DNA of 64,000 bases from JAUXEH01 sp965533275. Lineage in GTDB: Bacteria; Acidobacteriota; Aminicenantia; Aminicenantales; Aminicenantaceae. The translations under genes and the position numbers were made by a program. Below are positions 51,233 to 61,427 of the stretch, one piece after another. Location of the stretch: contig CBESWG010000012.1 in NCBI GenBank assembly GCA_965533275.1, positions 17,897-81,896 on the forward strand. Direction: 5' to 3'. Each line of letters opens with the position of its first letter. Position 1 is the stretch's first letter. The notes beneath the pieces are model-generated. The model had not been told where the DNA came from. It ran no database searches and worked only from the letters and a program-made list of their open reading frames with translations.

Positions 51233-53618
51233 GTTCTTTTGGGCGTGTCGCGTTCTTGAGATTGGCACCATGGACGTTCGTGTTCAAGGTCTTGGCTTCC
51301 CAGAAACTCGACTCATATAAATTGGTACGGCTCAAGTCTGTTCCTATCAGGCTGGCCCGTTCGAAAGAGGCCCGGAGCAGGTTCGCCTCTGTGAATATAG
51401 CGCCATCCAGGCACGAGTCTTCGAAGGTGGCATTGCCTAGATTTGCACGGATGAATCTGGTTTCTCTTGCCGAGACATCGGAAAGAATGGCATCCTCCAA
51501 CAAGGCCCCAGAATAATTTGCTTTATCGAGGATCGATTCCTCCCATATCGAGCCTTTTCCTTGAATATTCCGACAGTTTGCTTCCGTGAAATCCGCCTTC
51601 TCACTTGCCTGCAGCTCGGAAACTTCAGCAGACTCCAGATTGATCTTCACGGCCTGGACCTGATAGAACTGGGCCGACTGCAACTCGGATCCACTAAAAT
51701 CAGCCTCGTTCACGTTGCACGCCGAGAAATCTGCCTGGGGGAGTTTGCATCCAGTGAAGACGGCTTTTTCTAGGTTGGATTCGGAAAAATCTGCCCGCGT
51801 TCCTTTGGATCCAGAAAAATCCGCACCTTTCAGCTCTTGCCCGGAAAGATCCGTTTCATTCAACGAAAGGCCTATCAGTTTGGCCCCTGTCAGTACAGCT
51901 TTCGATAGATCGGCTTCGTCCAGGGTTGCATTTGACAGATCGGCTTCCGTCAGGTCCGCACCGGAAAGATCCACTTCAAAGAGGTTTGCCTTGGAGAAAT
52001 TGGTTTGTTTTAGAATTGCGTCACTTAGGTCTGTTTCAGTAAAATCCATCCCGGACAGATCCAAGGCAGATAGATCCAGCTTGGAAAGGTTCTTGCCAGC
52101 CAGGCTGTCTCCGTTTTCGGCTGCCTCCTGTACGGATTCCCGGGTCATGGGCGGCTCATCCATTTCCGCCATCTCTTTATCGAATTCCTCCTCGGCCTTG
52201 TCCATTTCCTCAGCCTCTTGGAGTACTGATATATCGACTTCCTGCATATGCTTGGCATGTTCCGGATCCGAGACCTCAAGTCTGGATTTTATCGCCTTAA
52301 TAATAGATTGGGCCTCCTGCAAGGTCTTCCCCTCCACAGGTTTGTCCAAGAAGGCGGGATCCATTCCCCTTCCCAGCGCCATCTTGATATTCTCATCCAT
52401 TGCCTTTGCGGCTTCGCTCTCCAAGACAGCGAATTCTTTGTTCATCTGAGCGAATTCGAGATCCATCTCCTCGAATTCTTTGTCAAAGGCTTCGAAATCT
52501 TTGTCAAAGGCCTGCCAATAGGCTTCATCTTCCAGATCTTCCTGTTCCTCTTCTGCGTCGGAAAAACGCTCCTCCAGCTGATCCCAATAGAAATCAGCTT
52601 CCCTCATTGGCTCTGAAAGTAACTCGGTGACAGAAAATATGCTTTCGATATCCTTTAGCTTTATGTCTCGGATAGGAGTATTCCCACGCCAAATCAGGAT
52701 CAGTTTCTCCAGTTCCATATCGATCCACAAGGTGTCCAAGTGAAGTGGCACTTCCTCGAAGTGTGTCTGCGTTTCATCCTCGCGATCAAATTTGTTCACA
52801 AAGCAGCGGGCTCTCAATCCTGGCAGTTGCGAATGATATTGAAGAATCTCAGGATGAAGATTCTCGAAATAGAGTTCCTCATCTCCCTTCAGAAATCCCT
52901 CGACCTGCATATCAAGGGGGGCTGAGTTGAAAAATCCCCAATCCAGATCTCTAGGATACCAGGGCCAGCGTTCCTCCTGCCATTCCTTCTTGTAAGTGCC
53001 GGCCTTTGAGAAACGCTGCTGCCACATCATGTTCAAGGGGCCGAATCCGGCTGGCTCCGGATTGCTACTGGTCGACTTGATCAGGTCTTGCGAGTCTTCA
53101 AGATTGGGGAGCGGCCATATCTTATTGCCCTCATCTTTTTGTTTTTTCCAGTAACCCTTCCCAGTGGGATTTTTCTTGTATCCCTCACCTCCATAGCTGT
53201 TCTCGTACCGGATATCCATCTCCGTAAAGGGTTCCGGAGCAGACATGGATTTGAGAAGGCCCTTCCAGTACCGATTCCCGAATACTCCTATGGATTTGGA
53301 TCGGGAGCCGACCTGGAATATCGGTCGACATGCCGGAGCAAGCCGACCTCCCGGTGTATAGCACTTTCCGACTAACAGAAGGTCCGCCCTTGGTTTCTTT
53401 GGAACAAAATCCGAGGAATAGTATAGGCTCTTTTCTGGGTCATCGTCCCAGAACACATCCCCCAAGGGATATTCCGGTTCCTCTTCTACGGGCACTGCCA
53501 CTCCATCCGGGATGAGTTTGAAGGTTCCTTTTACAAAGAATGATGCAGACAGTTGAGGCGGCTGGATCTTCGAAACCAGCCATCCCAGAGTCAGGTGATC
53601 ATCAAAGGCGATTCTCAT
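51225..53618 (-). CDS. DUF2169 protein with C-terminal pentapeptide repeats
   Basis: The 797-residue protein has an N-terminal DUF2169 domain (about 1-330; for example LTLGWLVSKIQPPQLSASFF, KPRADLLLVGKCYTPGG and YENSYGGEGY), a highly acidic helical linker (about 345-490) and about 300 residues of pentapeptide repeats. DUF2169 proteins act as adaptors that load toxins on VgrG/PAAR-type tips in other T6SS, as described in Agrobacterium. The fusion to pentapeptide repeats and the adjacent free pentapeptide protein suggest a two-protein adaptor. It follows vgrG by 27 bases and ends in UAA within the next gene's start. Confidence 0.85.
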   Translation of the reverse strand: MRIAFDDHLTLGWLVSKIQPPQLSASFFVKGTFKLIPDGVAVPVEEEPEYPLGDVFWDDDPEKSLYYSSDFVPKKPRADLLLVGKCYTPGGRLAPACRPIFQVGSRSKSIGVFGNRYWKGLLKSMSAPEPFTEMDIRYENSYGGEGYKKNPTGKGYWKKQKDEGNKIWPLPNLEDSQDLIKSTSSNPEPAGFGPLNMMWQQRFSKAGTYKKEWQEERWPWYPRDLDWGFFNSAPLDMQVEGFLKGDEELYFENLHPEILQYHSQLPGLRARCFVNKFDREDETQTHFEEVPLHLDTLWIDMELEKLILIWRGNTPIRDIKLKDIESIFSVTELLSEPMREADFYWDQLEERFSDAEEEQEDLEDEAYWQAFDKDFEAFDKEFEEMDLEFAQMNKEFAVLESEAAKAMDENIKMALGRGMDPAFLDKPVEGKTLQEAQSIIKAIKSRLEVSDPEHAKHMQEVDISVLQEAEEMDKAEEEFDKEMAEMDEPPMTRESVQEAAENGDSLAGKNLSKLDLSALDLSGMDFTETDLSDAILKQTNFSKANLFEVDLSGADLTEADLSNATLDEADLSKAVLTGAKLIGLSLNETDLSGQELKGADFSGSKGTRADFSESNLEKAVFTGCKLPQADFSACNVNEADFSGSELQSAQFYQVQAVKINLESAEVSELQASEKADFTEANCRNIQGKGSIWEESILDKANYSGALLEDAILSDVSARETRFIRANLGNATFEDSCLDGAIFTEANLLRASFERASLIGTDLSRTNLYESSFWEAKTLNTNVHGANLKNATRPKEHD

Positions 53619-53645
53619 CAGTTATGCCTAGGAATAGAAAACCTT

Positions 53646-55895
53646 CTATTTATCGGCCTTAAAAGTCGATCCAATTTTGAAGTCTGCGGCCACCTTACAC
53701 AAGCTGGCCTTCAACTTGATATTGTCTGCCTTTTCTTCTAGCTTCCCCGCCTTTATCTTCAACGAATCAGCACTTTCCTTGATTTTTCCGAATTTGCGTG
53801 CGCATTCGCTCCCGATCTCTTTAACGGTTGTCGCATCTATTTTCATCTCTCCGGCAACCTTTTCCATCTTGTCGGCCTTAACACTAGCCCTGTGTGCGGT
53901 GATCTGTTGCTTCAGTTGAGCTATTTGCCCGAGATAAGAGGGCGTCTTTTTCTTTTCCGATGCTGAAATACTGCTGTATTTCGTCGCGGAGTCGGATTCG
54001 AACATCACGCCCTTCGTTACGTCCGTTTTCAATCCGTTGAAATTCGATATGCACGCCGCGCGTACTAGTTCGTTCTTAATTCCCCCCACAAATTCTGATT
54101 TGGCACCAAGCAGGACTTCGTTCTTTATTCCCATAAATAAATTTAGCACATCAGCACCAACGTCCACCTTGGATTCCCCGAGGATACTGTCCTTTCTGGC
54201 TCCTGTGATATCGTTTATCCAATCACTGGCCGTTTTACAATTGATACTCTTGCCCAGGACCATCTCTGTCTCATGAGTGGGTGAATGCAGCGTGATTGTA
54301 CCGGCTGCTGAATCCATGATAAATTCGTTTCCATACTTATCCCTCAGCTCGATCTTCTCTCCTCCCGTATCCATCTTGAACTCATGGCCGCATGACTGCT
54401 TGATGTGGATGATCTGGCTGCCGTCCGCGCTGTCCAAGATGATCTCGTTGTTTCCATTGTCACGGATCACGCTCGTCGTCTGGTTGGAGCTCGTCACGGG
54501 ACTGGTAGTGGCTGGGTTGGTCAGGGAGTTCATGATCACGGGCCGGTCCGGATCCCCGTCAGCAAAAGTGAGGGCCACCTCTGTATCCTTGTGCAGGGGG
54601 AAATGCATGCCGTATCCTGCGCCGGCATAGGGCTGGGCCATGCGGATGAACTGAGTGGCCTCTCCCCCGCTGTTACCGCTCAGGTCATAAGGGATGATGA
54701 CCTTGTAGCGACCCTGATCGTCCAGTTCAGCGTACTGCCCGTCTCCGCCGGCATCGATCTTGGCGTTCATGAATCCGCTGATCTTGGATTTCTTGGTGAT
54801 CCGCTCCGGCCTGAAGGCGATGTCATTTGGGATGGCGAGGAATTCATTGACATATGTAGGGGAAGTAGCCTTGGGCTCCCCTAGGAAGGCGAACAGCCCT
54901 CGCTGTGAGCCCATGGATCGAACCTGGGTCAGTATATAGACGATCTCGTTCCAGTCTTCCCGGTAGTGTTCCGCCATCTTGAACGTGAAACCAGCTCGGA
55001 ACAGGCGGCAGTCGCTTTCGCCCTTGAAGACCTTGCTCTGGGCTACGGTCTCCTCATTCCGGACCACCGCGATGGTCTCTCCCTCCGACACTTCCTTATA
55101 GTGATCTCCGTAATCATAGAACGTACCTGGGGCCTCGGAATCGATCTGGCTCTCCGCCTTCAGGTCGCGGGAAGGGTGGCGGTAATTGTAGTCCTTGACC
55201 TGATGGAGTCCGGTCACGACCTTGGACTGGCAGGTGATATCGCTAATGGTTTCTTTCTCGCTCAGCGGATCCCGGTTGGGATTGTAGGGAAGGTCCTCTG
55301 CCTGCTCGATGCCTGGGAGTTTTTCATTGTCGTCCGTGAACATGATGACATCGTTGTCGTCCTTGTGGTCGAAAAAATAGAAGATCCCGAAGTGCTCGCA
55401 CCAACGGTTGATGAAATCGAAGTTGGTCTCTCTGTACTGGGATACATATTCCAGTTCGGGATATGATCCACTTAAATCGAACTCGAAGTCTTTAGCGGCC
55501 AATCCATCGCTCTTCAGGACCTCGGTCACTATTTTTTCGACATCCATGTTCTGATAGATCTCGTTGCGGAAGGTCAAACCCGTGAGCCACATCTTGGGAA
55601 CGAGTTCAGCATAATAGGATACATAGCTTGAAGTACGTCCTCGCTGTTCGAAATGGGAGATAATCCCGAAGATATTGAGTGGATCTTCCTCTCCCCGGTG
55701 AAGGATGAATGTGGCTTTTTTGTTCAAGATATCGAGAGGATCCAGCTCGGGGTCCTCGGATAGGAGCTCGAACGTGTAGCGGAACAACCGGGAGATCTTC
55801 TCCTCACCCTCGAATGTCAGGACTCGCAGGGACTCCTCGTCGAGCTCGCTGCACTGCAGCTCATAGTAGGGCTGGTTATGCTTGTACTTAACCAT
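53646..55895 (-). CDS. vgrG: T6SS spike protein VgrG (TssI)
   Basis: VgrG forms the trimeric tip of the T6SS tube. The 749-residue product has the gp27-like start (LQCSELDEESLRVLTFEGEEKISRLFRYTFELL), HFEQRGR, an OB-fold (DDQGRYKVIIPYD), and the PYAGAGYGMHFPLHKDTEVALTFADGDPDRPVIM segment of gp5-type spikes, followed by the beta-helix needle. A C-terminal part of about 150 residues is repetitive and rich in Lys/Ala/Ile with no enzyme motif, so it probably serves to dock a cargo. AAGGAG precedes the ATG. Stop UAG. Confidence 0.95.
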   Translation of the reverse strand: MVKYKHNQPYYELQCSELDEESLRVLTFEGEEKISRLFRYTFELLSEDPELDPLDILNKKATFILHRGEEDPLNIFGIISHFEQRGRTSSYVSYYAELVPKMWLTGLTFRNEIYQNMDVEKIVTEVLKSDGLAAKDFEFDLSGSYPELEYVSQYRETNFDFINRWCEHFGIFYFFDHKDDNDVIMFTDDNEKLPGIEQAEDLPYNPNRDPLSEKETISDITCQSKVVTGLHQVKDYNYRHPSRDLKAESQIDSEAPGTFYDYGDHYKEVSEGETIAVVRNEETVAQSKVFKGESDCRLFRAGFTFKMAEHYREDWNEIVYILTQVRSMGSQRGLFAFLGEPKATSPTYVNEFLAIPNDIAFRPERITKKSKISGFMNAKIDAGGDGQYAELDDQGRYKVIIPYDLSGNSGGEATQFIRMAQPYAGAGYGMHFPLHKDTEVALTFADGDPDRPVIMNSLTNPATTSPVTSSNQTTSVIRDNGNNEIILDSADGSQIIHIKQSCGHEFKMDTGGEKIELRDKYGNEFIMDSAAGTITLHSPTHETEMVLGKSINCKTASDWINDITGARKDSILGESKVDVGADVLNLFMGIKNEVLLGAKSEFVGGIKNELVRAACISNFNGLKTDVTKGVMFESDSATKYSSISASEKKKTPSYLGQIAQLKQQITAHRASVKADKMEKVAGEMKIDATTVKEIGSECARKFGKIKESADSLKIKAGKLEEKADNIKLKASLCKVAADFKIGSTFKADK

Positions 55896-55904
55896 GCCGA
55901 CTCC

Positions 55905-58526
55905 TTATGTAGTGAAGTTGTAGGTAAATTTTCCCTTCTTATCTTTCCCGATCTTGAGCAGGGAGGGCTCCTTGCCCTCGGTCATGAAGCCCAGAAGCTG
56001 TATCGAGATCTCGGGTGCGATGTTGCGATCGATTATGGCATCGATGTTGCGGGCCCCGGTCTCAGCCAGGGTACAGCGTGAGACGATCTCTTTTACGATG
56101 GGTTTGCTGAACTCGACCTTCAGGTTCTGGTTCTCCTGCAGGCGCTTCGCCAGGCGGCTGAGCTTGAGCTCCACAATGAGCTTCATGACGTCCTCGGCAA
56201 GCGGGAGGAACACGATCGGCTTCAGCCGCCCCAGGAACTCAGGGCGAAAATGTTGATTCATGTAGGGACGCATCTCCTCGAGTAGGGCATCCGGATCCGT
56301 CATACCTTCATTATAGTTGGCAAAGATCACCTCGGAGGCCAGGTTGGAGGTCATAAAGATGATCGTGTTGTTGAAATTGATGTCCCGCCGGTCGGCATCC
56401 TGCAGCATGCCGCGGTCGAAGACCTGCATGAACAGGTCCATGACCGACTGGTTGGCCTTCTCGACCTCGTCCAGGAGCACGACGCTGTAGGGCCGCCTGC
56501 GCACCGGTTCGCTCAATGCGCCACCTTCACCGTATCCGACCAGGCCGGGATCGGCTCCGATCAGGCGGGAGGTGTTGTATTCGTTCTGGTACTCGGTCAT
56601 GTTGAGCGTCACCATGAAGCGCTCGTCTCCGAAGAGGGCCTCTGCTACGGCCCGGGCCAGTTCGGTCTTGCCCACTCCGCTGGGCCCGATGAAGAGGAAG
56701 ACTCCGATAGGCGCCTCCTCCCGCTTCAGCCCGATCTTAGACCCGCGGATGACATCCACGACCTGTTCGATCACATGATCCTGCCCCACGACCCGCTTGC
56801 GCAGTTCATCACCCAGCTTCAGGACGGAGGTCATCTCGTCCTGTGTCATGTTCCCTACCGGGATGCCGGTCCAGGATTCGATGATCTGGGCCACTGTGAG
56901 GCCGGTCACATCGGCAAACACCTGTGCATTCTCACCCTGGAGATCGCTGAGCTTCTTGGTGACGGCCGCGATATCCTTGTCGATCTTCGGGTCCGGCTTG
57001 GCCTCGGGATCCCGGGCAAACTTGGCCTTGCGCAACTCCATGAGTTCCGTGACCAGCTCACACTCCTTGGCCCAGCGCTCTTCCTTGGCCTCGATGTCTT
57101 TTTCCATCTCATCCTGGCGTTTGGACAGTTCCTCCAGCTCCTCGGTATGGTCCTCGATCTTCAGATCATGATCTTTCTGAAGGGTTACCTTCTCCAGTTT
57201 CACGGATTCGAGCTGGCTGATCAGGAGTTCCAATGAAGGAGGCCTGCTGGTCAGGGACATCTTGACACGCGTTGCAGACGTGTCCAGGAGGTCCACCGCC
57301 TTGTCCGGGAGCTGGCGCCCGGCGATGTATTTACGCGACAGCTTCACGGCCGCCTCGATGGCCCCATCCGAGATGTGGATGCCGTGGTAGGTCTCATACT
57401 TTTCCTTGATCCCCCGCAGCATGAGCATGGCCTGGTCGTCTTCCGGCTCACCGATATGGATGGGCTGGAAGCGGCGCTCCAAGGCCGCGTCCTTGGCAAA
57501 ATACTTGTTATACTCCAGGTAGGTGGTGGCTGCCACGGCACGGAATTCGCCGCGCGCCAGCGCCGGTTTGAGCAGGTTTGCGGCATCGCTCCCCCCAGCC
57601 GATGCGCCAGCCCCGATGAGCGTATGGGCTTCATCGATAAACAGGATGATCTGGTGGGAAGACTTGGTCACCTCGTTGATCACGGCCTTCAGCCGCTTCT
57701 CAAACTCGCCCCGCATCTTGGTCCCTGCCTGAAGAGCCCCGAGATCCAGAGCATGGATCTGAACCCCCTTGAGGATATCGGGCACGTTTTCGGCGGCCAC
57801 CTTGTTAGCGAAACCCTCAACGACGGCGGTCTTACCCACACCCGGCTCGCCCAGCAGGATCGGATTGGATTTTTTTCTCCGACTGAGGACCTCGATCATC
57901 TGGATGATCTCTTTATCCCGGCCCAGTATGGGATCGATCTTCCCCTCCTTGGCCTGCAATGTCAGATTTGTGGTGTAGATGTCCAGCACAGTCCCGCCCT
58001 TGGGGATCTCCTTAGCCTGTTCAGCCGGTAGGGCCTCCATGGCGGCGGCATCATCTTCCACGGATCCGGTCACGACCTTGTAGAAATCGGCCATGAGCTG
58101 TTCCTGGTTGATGGGAGACAAGAGCTCCATCAGGCCGGTACTGATCACCTGTTCCGAAGCGATAAAAACTTCGAACATGGCACCCGAACGGATCTTGGTC
58201 TCTTTGTGATGGACCGAACTGGTGATCCATGCCTGTTCGAAAAAGTCTGTCAACAACGGGGAGAGTTTCGGTTTTCCTGGATTCCCGGTCTTCATCTCGT
58301 CCAGGTTCTTGAGTAAAATCTCTTGGACACGTCCGGGATCGACCATGTATTGGCGCAGGATCAGGGGCACATCCCCCTGGCCGTCCTCGATCAGGGCATT
58401 CAGCAGGTGTTCCATGGTGATCTCATAGTGCCCCCGCTTGATGCCCATCCCGGTGGCGGTGTCCATGTTTCGGATGATGTGGTTGTTCAGTTTTTGGAGA
58501 AGTGATCGCAAATCCTTGCTTTTCAT
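55905..58526 (-). CDS. clpV: T6SS sheath-disassembly ATPase ClpV (TssH)
   Basis: ClpV is the AAA+ ATPase that recycles the contracted sheath. The 873-residue product has an N-domain, a first AAA domain with GEPGVGKT (226-233) and FIDEAHTL, a coiled middle domain, and a second AAA domain with GPSGVGKT and VLLDEVEKAN. Length and the spread of motifs fit ClpV rather than ClpB, and the T6SS neighbourhood supports it. GGGGGATCA precedes the ATG. It lies between tssG and vgrG. Confidence 0.95.
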   Translation of the reverse strand: MKSKDLRSLLQKLNNHIIRNMDTATGMGIKRGHYEITMEHLLNALIEDGQGDVPLILRQYMVDPGRVQEILLKNLDEMKTGNPGKPKLSPLLTDFFEQAWITSSVHHKETKIRSGAMFEVFIASEQVISTGLMELLSPINQEQLMADFYKVVTGSVEDDAAAMEALPAEQAKEIPKGGTVLDIYTTNLTLQAKEGKIDPILGRDKEIIQMIEVLSRRKKSNPILLGEPGVGKTAVVEGFANKVAAENVPDILKGVQIHALDLGALQAGTKMRGEFEKRLKAVINEVTKSSHQIILFIDEAHTLIGAGASAGGSDAANLLKPALARGEFRAVAATTYLEYNKYFAKDAALERRFQPIHIGEPEDDQAMLMLRGIKEKYETYHGIHISDGAIEAAVKLSRKYIAGRQLPDKAVDLLDTSATRVKMSLTSRPPSLELLISQLESVKLEKVTLQKDHDLKIEDHTEELEELSKRQDEMEKDIEAKEERWAKECELVTELMELRKAKFARDPEAKPDPKIDKDIAAVTKKLSDLQGENAQVFADVTGLTVAQIIESWTGIPVGNMTQDEMTSVLKLGDELRKRVVGQDHVIEQVVDVIRGSKIGLKREEAPIGVFLFIGPSGVGKTELARAVAEALFGDERFMVTLNMTEYQNEYNTSRLIGADPGLVGYGEGGALSEPVRRRPYSVVLLDEVEKANQSVMDLFMQVFDRGMLQDADRRDINFNNTIIFMTSNLASEVIFANYNEGMTDPDALLEEMRPYMNQHFRPEFLGRLKPIVFLPLAEDVMKLIVELKLSRLAKRLQENQNLKVEFSKPIVKEIVSRCTLAETGARNIDAIIDRNIAPEISIQLLGFMTEGKEPSLLKIGKDKKGKFTYNFTT

Positions 58527-58566
58527 ATTGATCCCCCGTTATTGGATTTTGATGACAACCATTCTT

Positions 58567-59604
58567 TCAGTTAACACTTCCACAGAAGCGCTCCTTCGTA
58601 TAGTACACATCCACAATGTCACTGTTGGGACGTCCCATCCAGAAACTGACGCCGAGCTTCAGGCGCCGGTCATTCCAGGAAACATGCCCGATGGTTTCTG
58701 ATCTCAGGATGAATCGGACATCGTACTCCAATCCATCATTGAGATAGAGAGACATCAGTTCCTTCAGCTGTTCTGCATTGTTCGTTCCGGGCGTAAAATC
58801 CAGATATTCCTCAAAACCCAGGGGACCGATGTCGATACAGATCCGCCCCATCAGGTCTACAACACTCTCGCCCACCGTGCTGAATTCCGACAGGCGGAAT
58901 GCCTGGTCCCCTGAGCCCGAACCCATGCGCGGACGCTCCGCCAGCTTAACGCGGTGAGGGATGAACTCCCGGATGTGAAAATCGAATCCGGGATAGAACT
59001 CTCTCAAGAGGATCCGGAGCCCCTTTTTGTTGCGCAGCCGGTGCCCCAGGATACCGGAAAGCCGGAAGAGCATCATCTCCTTGATGTGTCTGGGTTTCCT
59101 ACTGTCTTTCTTTTCACCACATCCGCTAAACGAGAATACCCTCTGCACGACCTTGTTCTCAAGGCCAAAACCGAACTGGAGGTAGTACCTGTATTTTTTC
59201 CATGCCTGATAATAGAGCCAGTAAAACCTCGTATTGAACATATCCAGGAAATTCTGCAGCGGGACATTCCCGGCCCCATGGACGTTCTGCTGCATGGCCA
59301 CCTGCTCGGCAAAGCAGCGGGGAAACGGAGAGTTGATGCCATACAGCCCCATAAAGTTGAGCACAAAGGTCATGACGTTGTCTTCGTAGTCAAACGACCG
59401 GATATCCTTGGGAGGGAACTCATAATATTCATGGGGCCGAAACCGAAGCCCCTCCTGGTCGAACTTGGAATCATCGCGCTGCGGGTATAACCTCTTGCTG
59501 ATCTTCTCGGCCAGAAGGATGGCGTAGAATACACTGTATTCCGGCGCCCGCTTCTCGAGATCCTCGATCAGACGGGTAAAATCTTTCCCAATTTGGGCTT
59601 CCAT
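58567..59604 (-). CDS. tssG: T6SS baseplate protein TssG
   Basis: TssG joins TssF in the baseplate wedge. The 345-residue product has the family pattern: FYAILLAEKI near the start, LRFRPHEYYEFPPKDI, VLNFMGLYGINSPFP (with a typical GLYG-SPLP-like motif) and the middle LFRLSGILGHRLRN. Its ATG lies 37 bases before the end of tssF, and the two are probably coupled. Confidence 0.93.
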   Translation of the reverse strand: MEAQIGKDFTRLIEDLEKRAPEYSVFYAILLAEKISKRLYPQRDDSKFDQEGLRFRPHEYYEFPPKDIRSFDYEDNVMTFVLNFMGLYGINSPFPRCFAEQVAMQQNVHGAGNVPLQNFLDMFNTRFYWLYYQAWKKYRYYLQFGFGLENKVVQRVFSFSGCGEKKDSRKPRHIKEMMLFRLSGILGHRLRNKKGLRILLREFYPGFDFHIREFIPHRVKLAERPRMGSGSGDQAFRLSEFSTVGESVVDLMGRICIDIGPLGFEEYLDFTPGTNNAEQLKELMSLYLNDGLEYDVRFILRSETIGHVSWNDRRLKLGVSFWMGRPNSDIVDVYYTKERFCGSVN

Positions 59605-61427
59605 GTATACTCTCTGTTGGTACCCAGCTCTCCAATGGTCAGTATGACATAGGAGTTGATCGTGACATACTGCGCGAGGAACCGGTTCAAGAGAGAACCG
59701 AACAGATAGATATCCCCCTCACCGTTTTCGAACTGAGTCTCGTCGATATCGATCCGGAACTCGATGCCTCGGATCAGCCCCTGATGGCGCATGATGTATT
59801 TTGTCTCTGGGGGGTGGATCCGCGCTACGGCATGGATCTTTTTCTTTCCAGGATTGTTGACGTCCGGCGACCAGTTGTACAGGCTCATAATGCTCTTCAG
59901 GGTTCCGGCATCGGCCAGGGTGGCATAGTTGAGTGAGAGATGGGAGATGAGCGCCCAGAGGAAATTCTGACGGTCGGGGCATTCCAGGACCTCGGAGGGA
60001 GTAGTGAGGTTGGACACAACCACTCCCTCTGGGAAATCGATGGTTTGATTGATGGAGCCTGCCTCCAGATAATTAGCCGGCAGGAAGCCGTTGGATTGGG
60101 TGGCTTCCTCGATGCTCAGTGTTTCCTTGGGAAACTCTTCCTCCTCCATGCTGGGGCCGAACAGGCGGATGTAGGTCTCTCCCATGTCCCCCCGGAGCGG
60201 ACGGGCGACCAGGGAGAAGAAGCGCTTGTATTCAAACTCAGGGTCCTTTGTATCCAGGATATCGTAGGAAGTGATAGGAAGGTACTTGTACTGTTCGAGA
60301 TTGTCTTCACTCACTCCCCTGACCTTGTTGATGGAATAAATCTCCCGGCTTTTACGACGGTCACCATCGGGCAGGACATAATACTCGGGCATGCGCTGGT
60401 TGACGATGACCTCTTCGGTAGGCCGATCAAAAAGATTGACGATCGGGGTGCAGTTCAAGCGGACGTTCTGAGCCGAAGGTTTGACCTCATGAGACAGCTT
60501 CCGGTTGAAGACGATTTTGATCTCGAAGGGATGTCCATCTTCCGATGCCTGGAAGGAGTCAAGGCCTTCCAAGCTGACAAAGAAGAACCGGTCCGGGAAC
60601 GCGAAGTATTCCTGCAGCAGCCGATAGCCGGTGAAGATCTGCCTGGCATAGGGGATCAAAGCATATTCTTCTGGATCATCGTCAAAAACATCGGACAGTC
60701 CGGGGACTCCGATCTTGAACGGTTTGATCTCCTGAAACTCGGTGAGATCGCCGTGCGTCTCGCGCACGAACACGGAATCCACGTGCTGATTCAGGAAAAG
60801 GAGGAGGCTGTATCTCAAAAAGTCCGCTCCATAGAGGAAGAGGTTCAGGCGCCTCAGGTCCAGGGTTGCATACGACACGTTCCGAAAGGGGAGAATCTTC
60901 AGTACCAATGCCGAGGCTGCATTGGAGGTGTCGATCACGACCGCCTCTTTAAGCTGCATGGGGCGAATCACCAGGTCCTGGGTGGTGCGGAAGATGAACT
61001 CTGCATGTTCCGTCTTCTCCACAACCCTGGCCTTTTCCCTTGGGCCTGAGGAGACTTTGTATTTCACCTGATACTTACCGCTTGGAGTCTGGACCTCGCT
61101 CCCTCTTTTGACTTCGAGCGGTTCCTGCACAGCACCCATATGGGCTCTGGCTTCGAGAACAGCGCATGAGGGGAAGGGCCGCAAAAAATGGGGGAACAGC
61201 TGTTCCAGGAGTCCTCCGGTGAGCTCCGGGAACTCATCGTCCAGGCGCTCATGGATGCGGCCAGCCAGGAACGAAAAGGCTTCGAACAGGCGCTCCACAA
61301 AGGGATCCTTCCGGTGGCGCTGGGACATCCTGAGCTCCCCCCCGATCCCCTGGTGTTTCTCGCCGAATTTTTCCCCCTCCTGCTGGAGAAAGTTGTACTC
61401 GCGCTCGAAGTACTTCTTGATGTTCAT
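59568..61427 (-). CDS. tssF: T6SS baseplate protein TssF
   Basis: The 619-residue product fits TssF: it starts YFEREYNFLQQEGEKFGEKH, with DPFVERLFEAFSFLAGRI and LLEQLFPHFLRPFPS soon after, and ends with ILTIGELG. The start at 61427 overlaps the tssE stop (ATGA); an upstream in-frame start has no support. TssF and TssG form the wedge that links tube and sheath to the baseplate. Confidence 0.95.
   Translation of the reverse strand: MNIKKYFEREYNFLQQEGEKFGEKHQGIGGELRMSQRHRKDPFVERLFEAFSFLAGRIHERLDDEFPELTGGLLEQLFPHFLRPFPSCAVLEARAHMGAVQEPLEVKRGSEVQTPSGKYQVKYKVSSGPREKARVVEKTEHAEFIFRTTQDLVIRPMQLKEAVVIDTSNAASALVLKILPFRNVSYATLDLRRLNLFLYGADFLRYSLLLFLNQHVDSVFVRETHGDLTEFQEIKPFKIGVPGLSDVFDDDPEEYALIPYARQIFTGYRLLQEYFAFPDRFFFVSLEGLDSFQASEDGHPFEIKIVFNRKLSHEVKPSAQNVRLNCTPIVNLFDRPTEEVIVNQRMPEYYVLPDGDRRKSREIYSINKVRGVSEDNLEQYKYLPITSYDILDTKDPEFEYKRFFSLVARPLRGDMGETYIRLFGPSMEEEEFPKETLSIEEATQSNGFLPANYLEAGSINQTIDFPEGVVVSNLTTPSEVLECPDRQNFLWALISHLSLNYATLADAGTLKSIMSLYNWSPDVNNPGKKKIHAVARIHPPETKYIMRHQGLIRGIEFRIDIDETQFENGEGDIYLFGSLLNRFLAQYVTINSYVILTIGELGTNREYTWKPKLGKILPV

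Noticed and set aside
51225..53618. Pentapeptide DNA read as a tandem nucleotide repeat
   Set aside because: The 15-base periodicity comes from the protein repeat; the DNA units are diverged, so this is no recent DNA repeat or CRISPR array.
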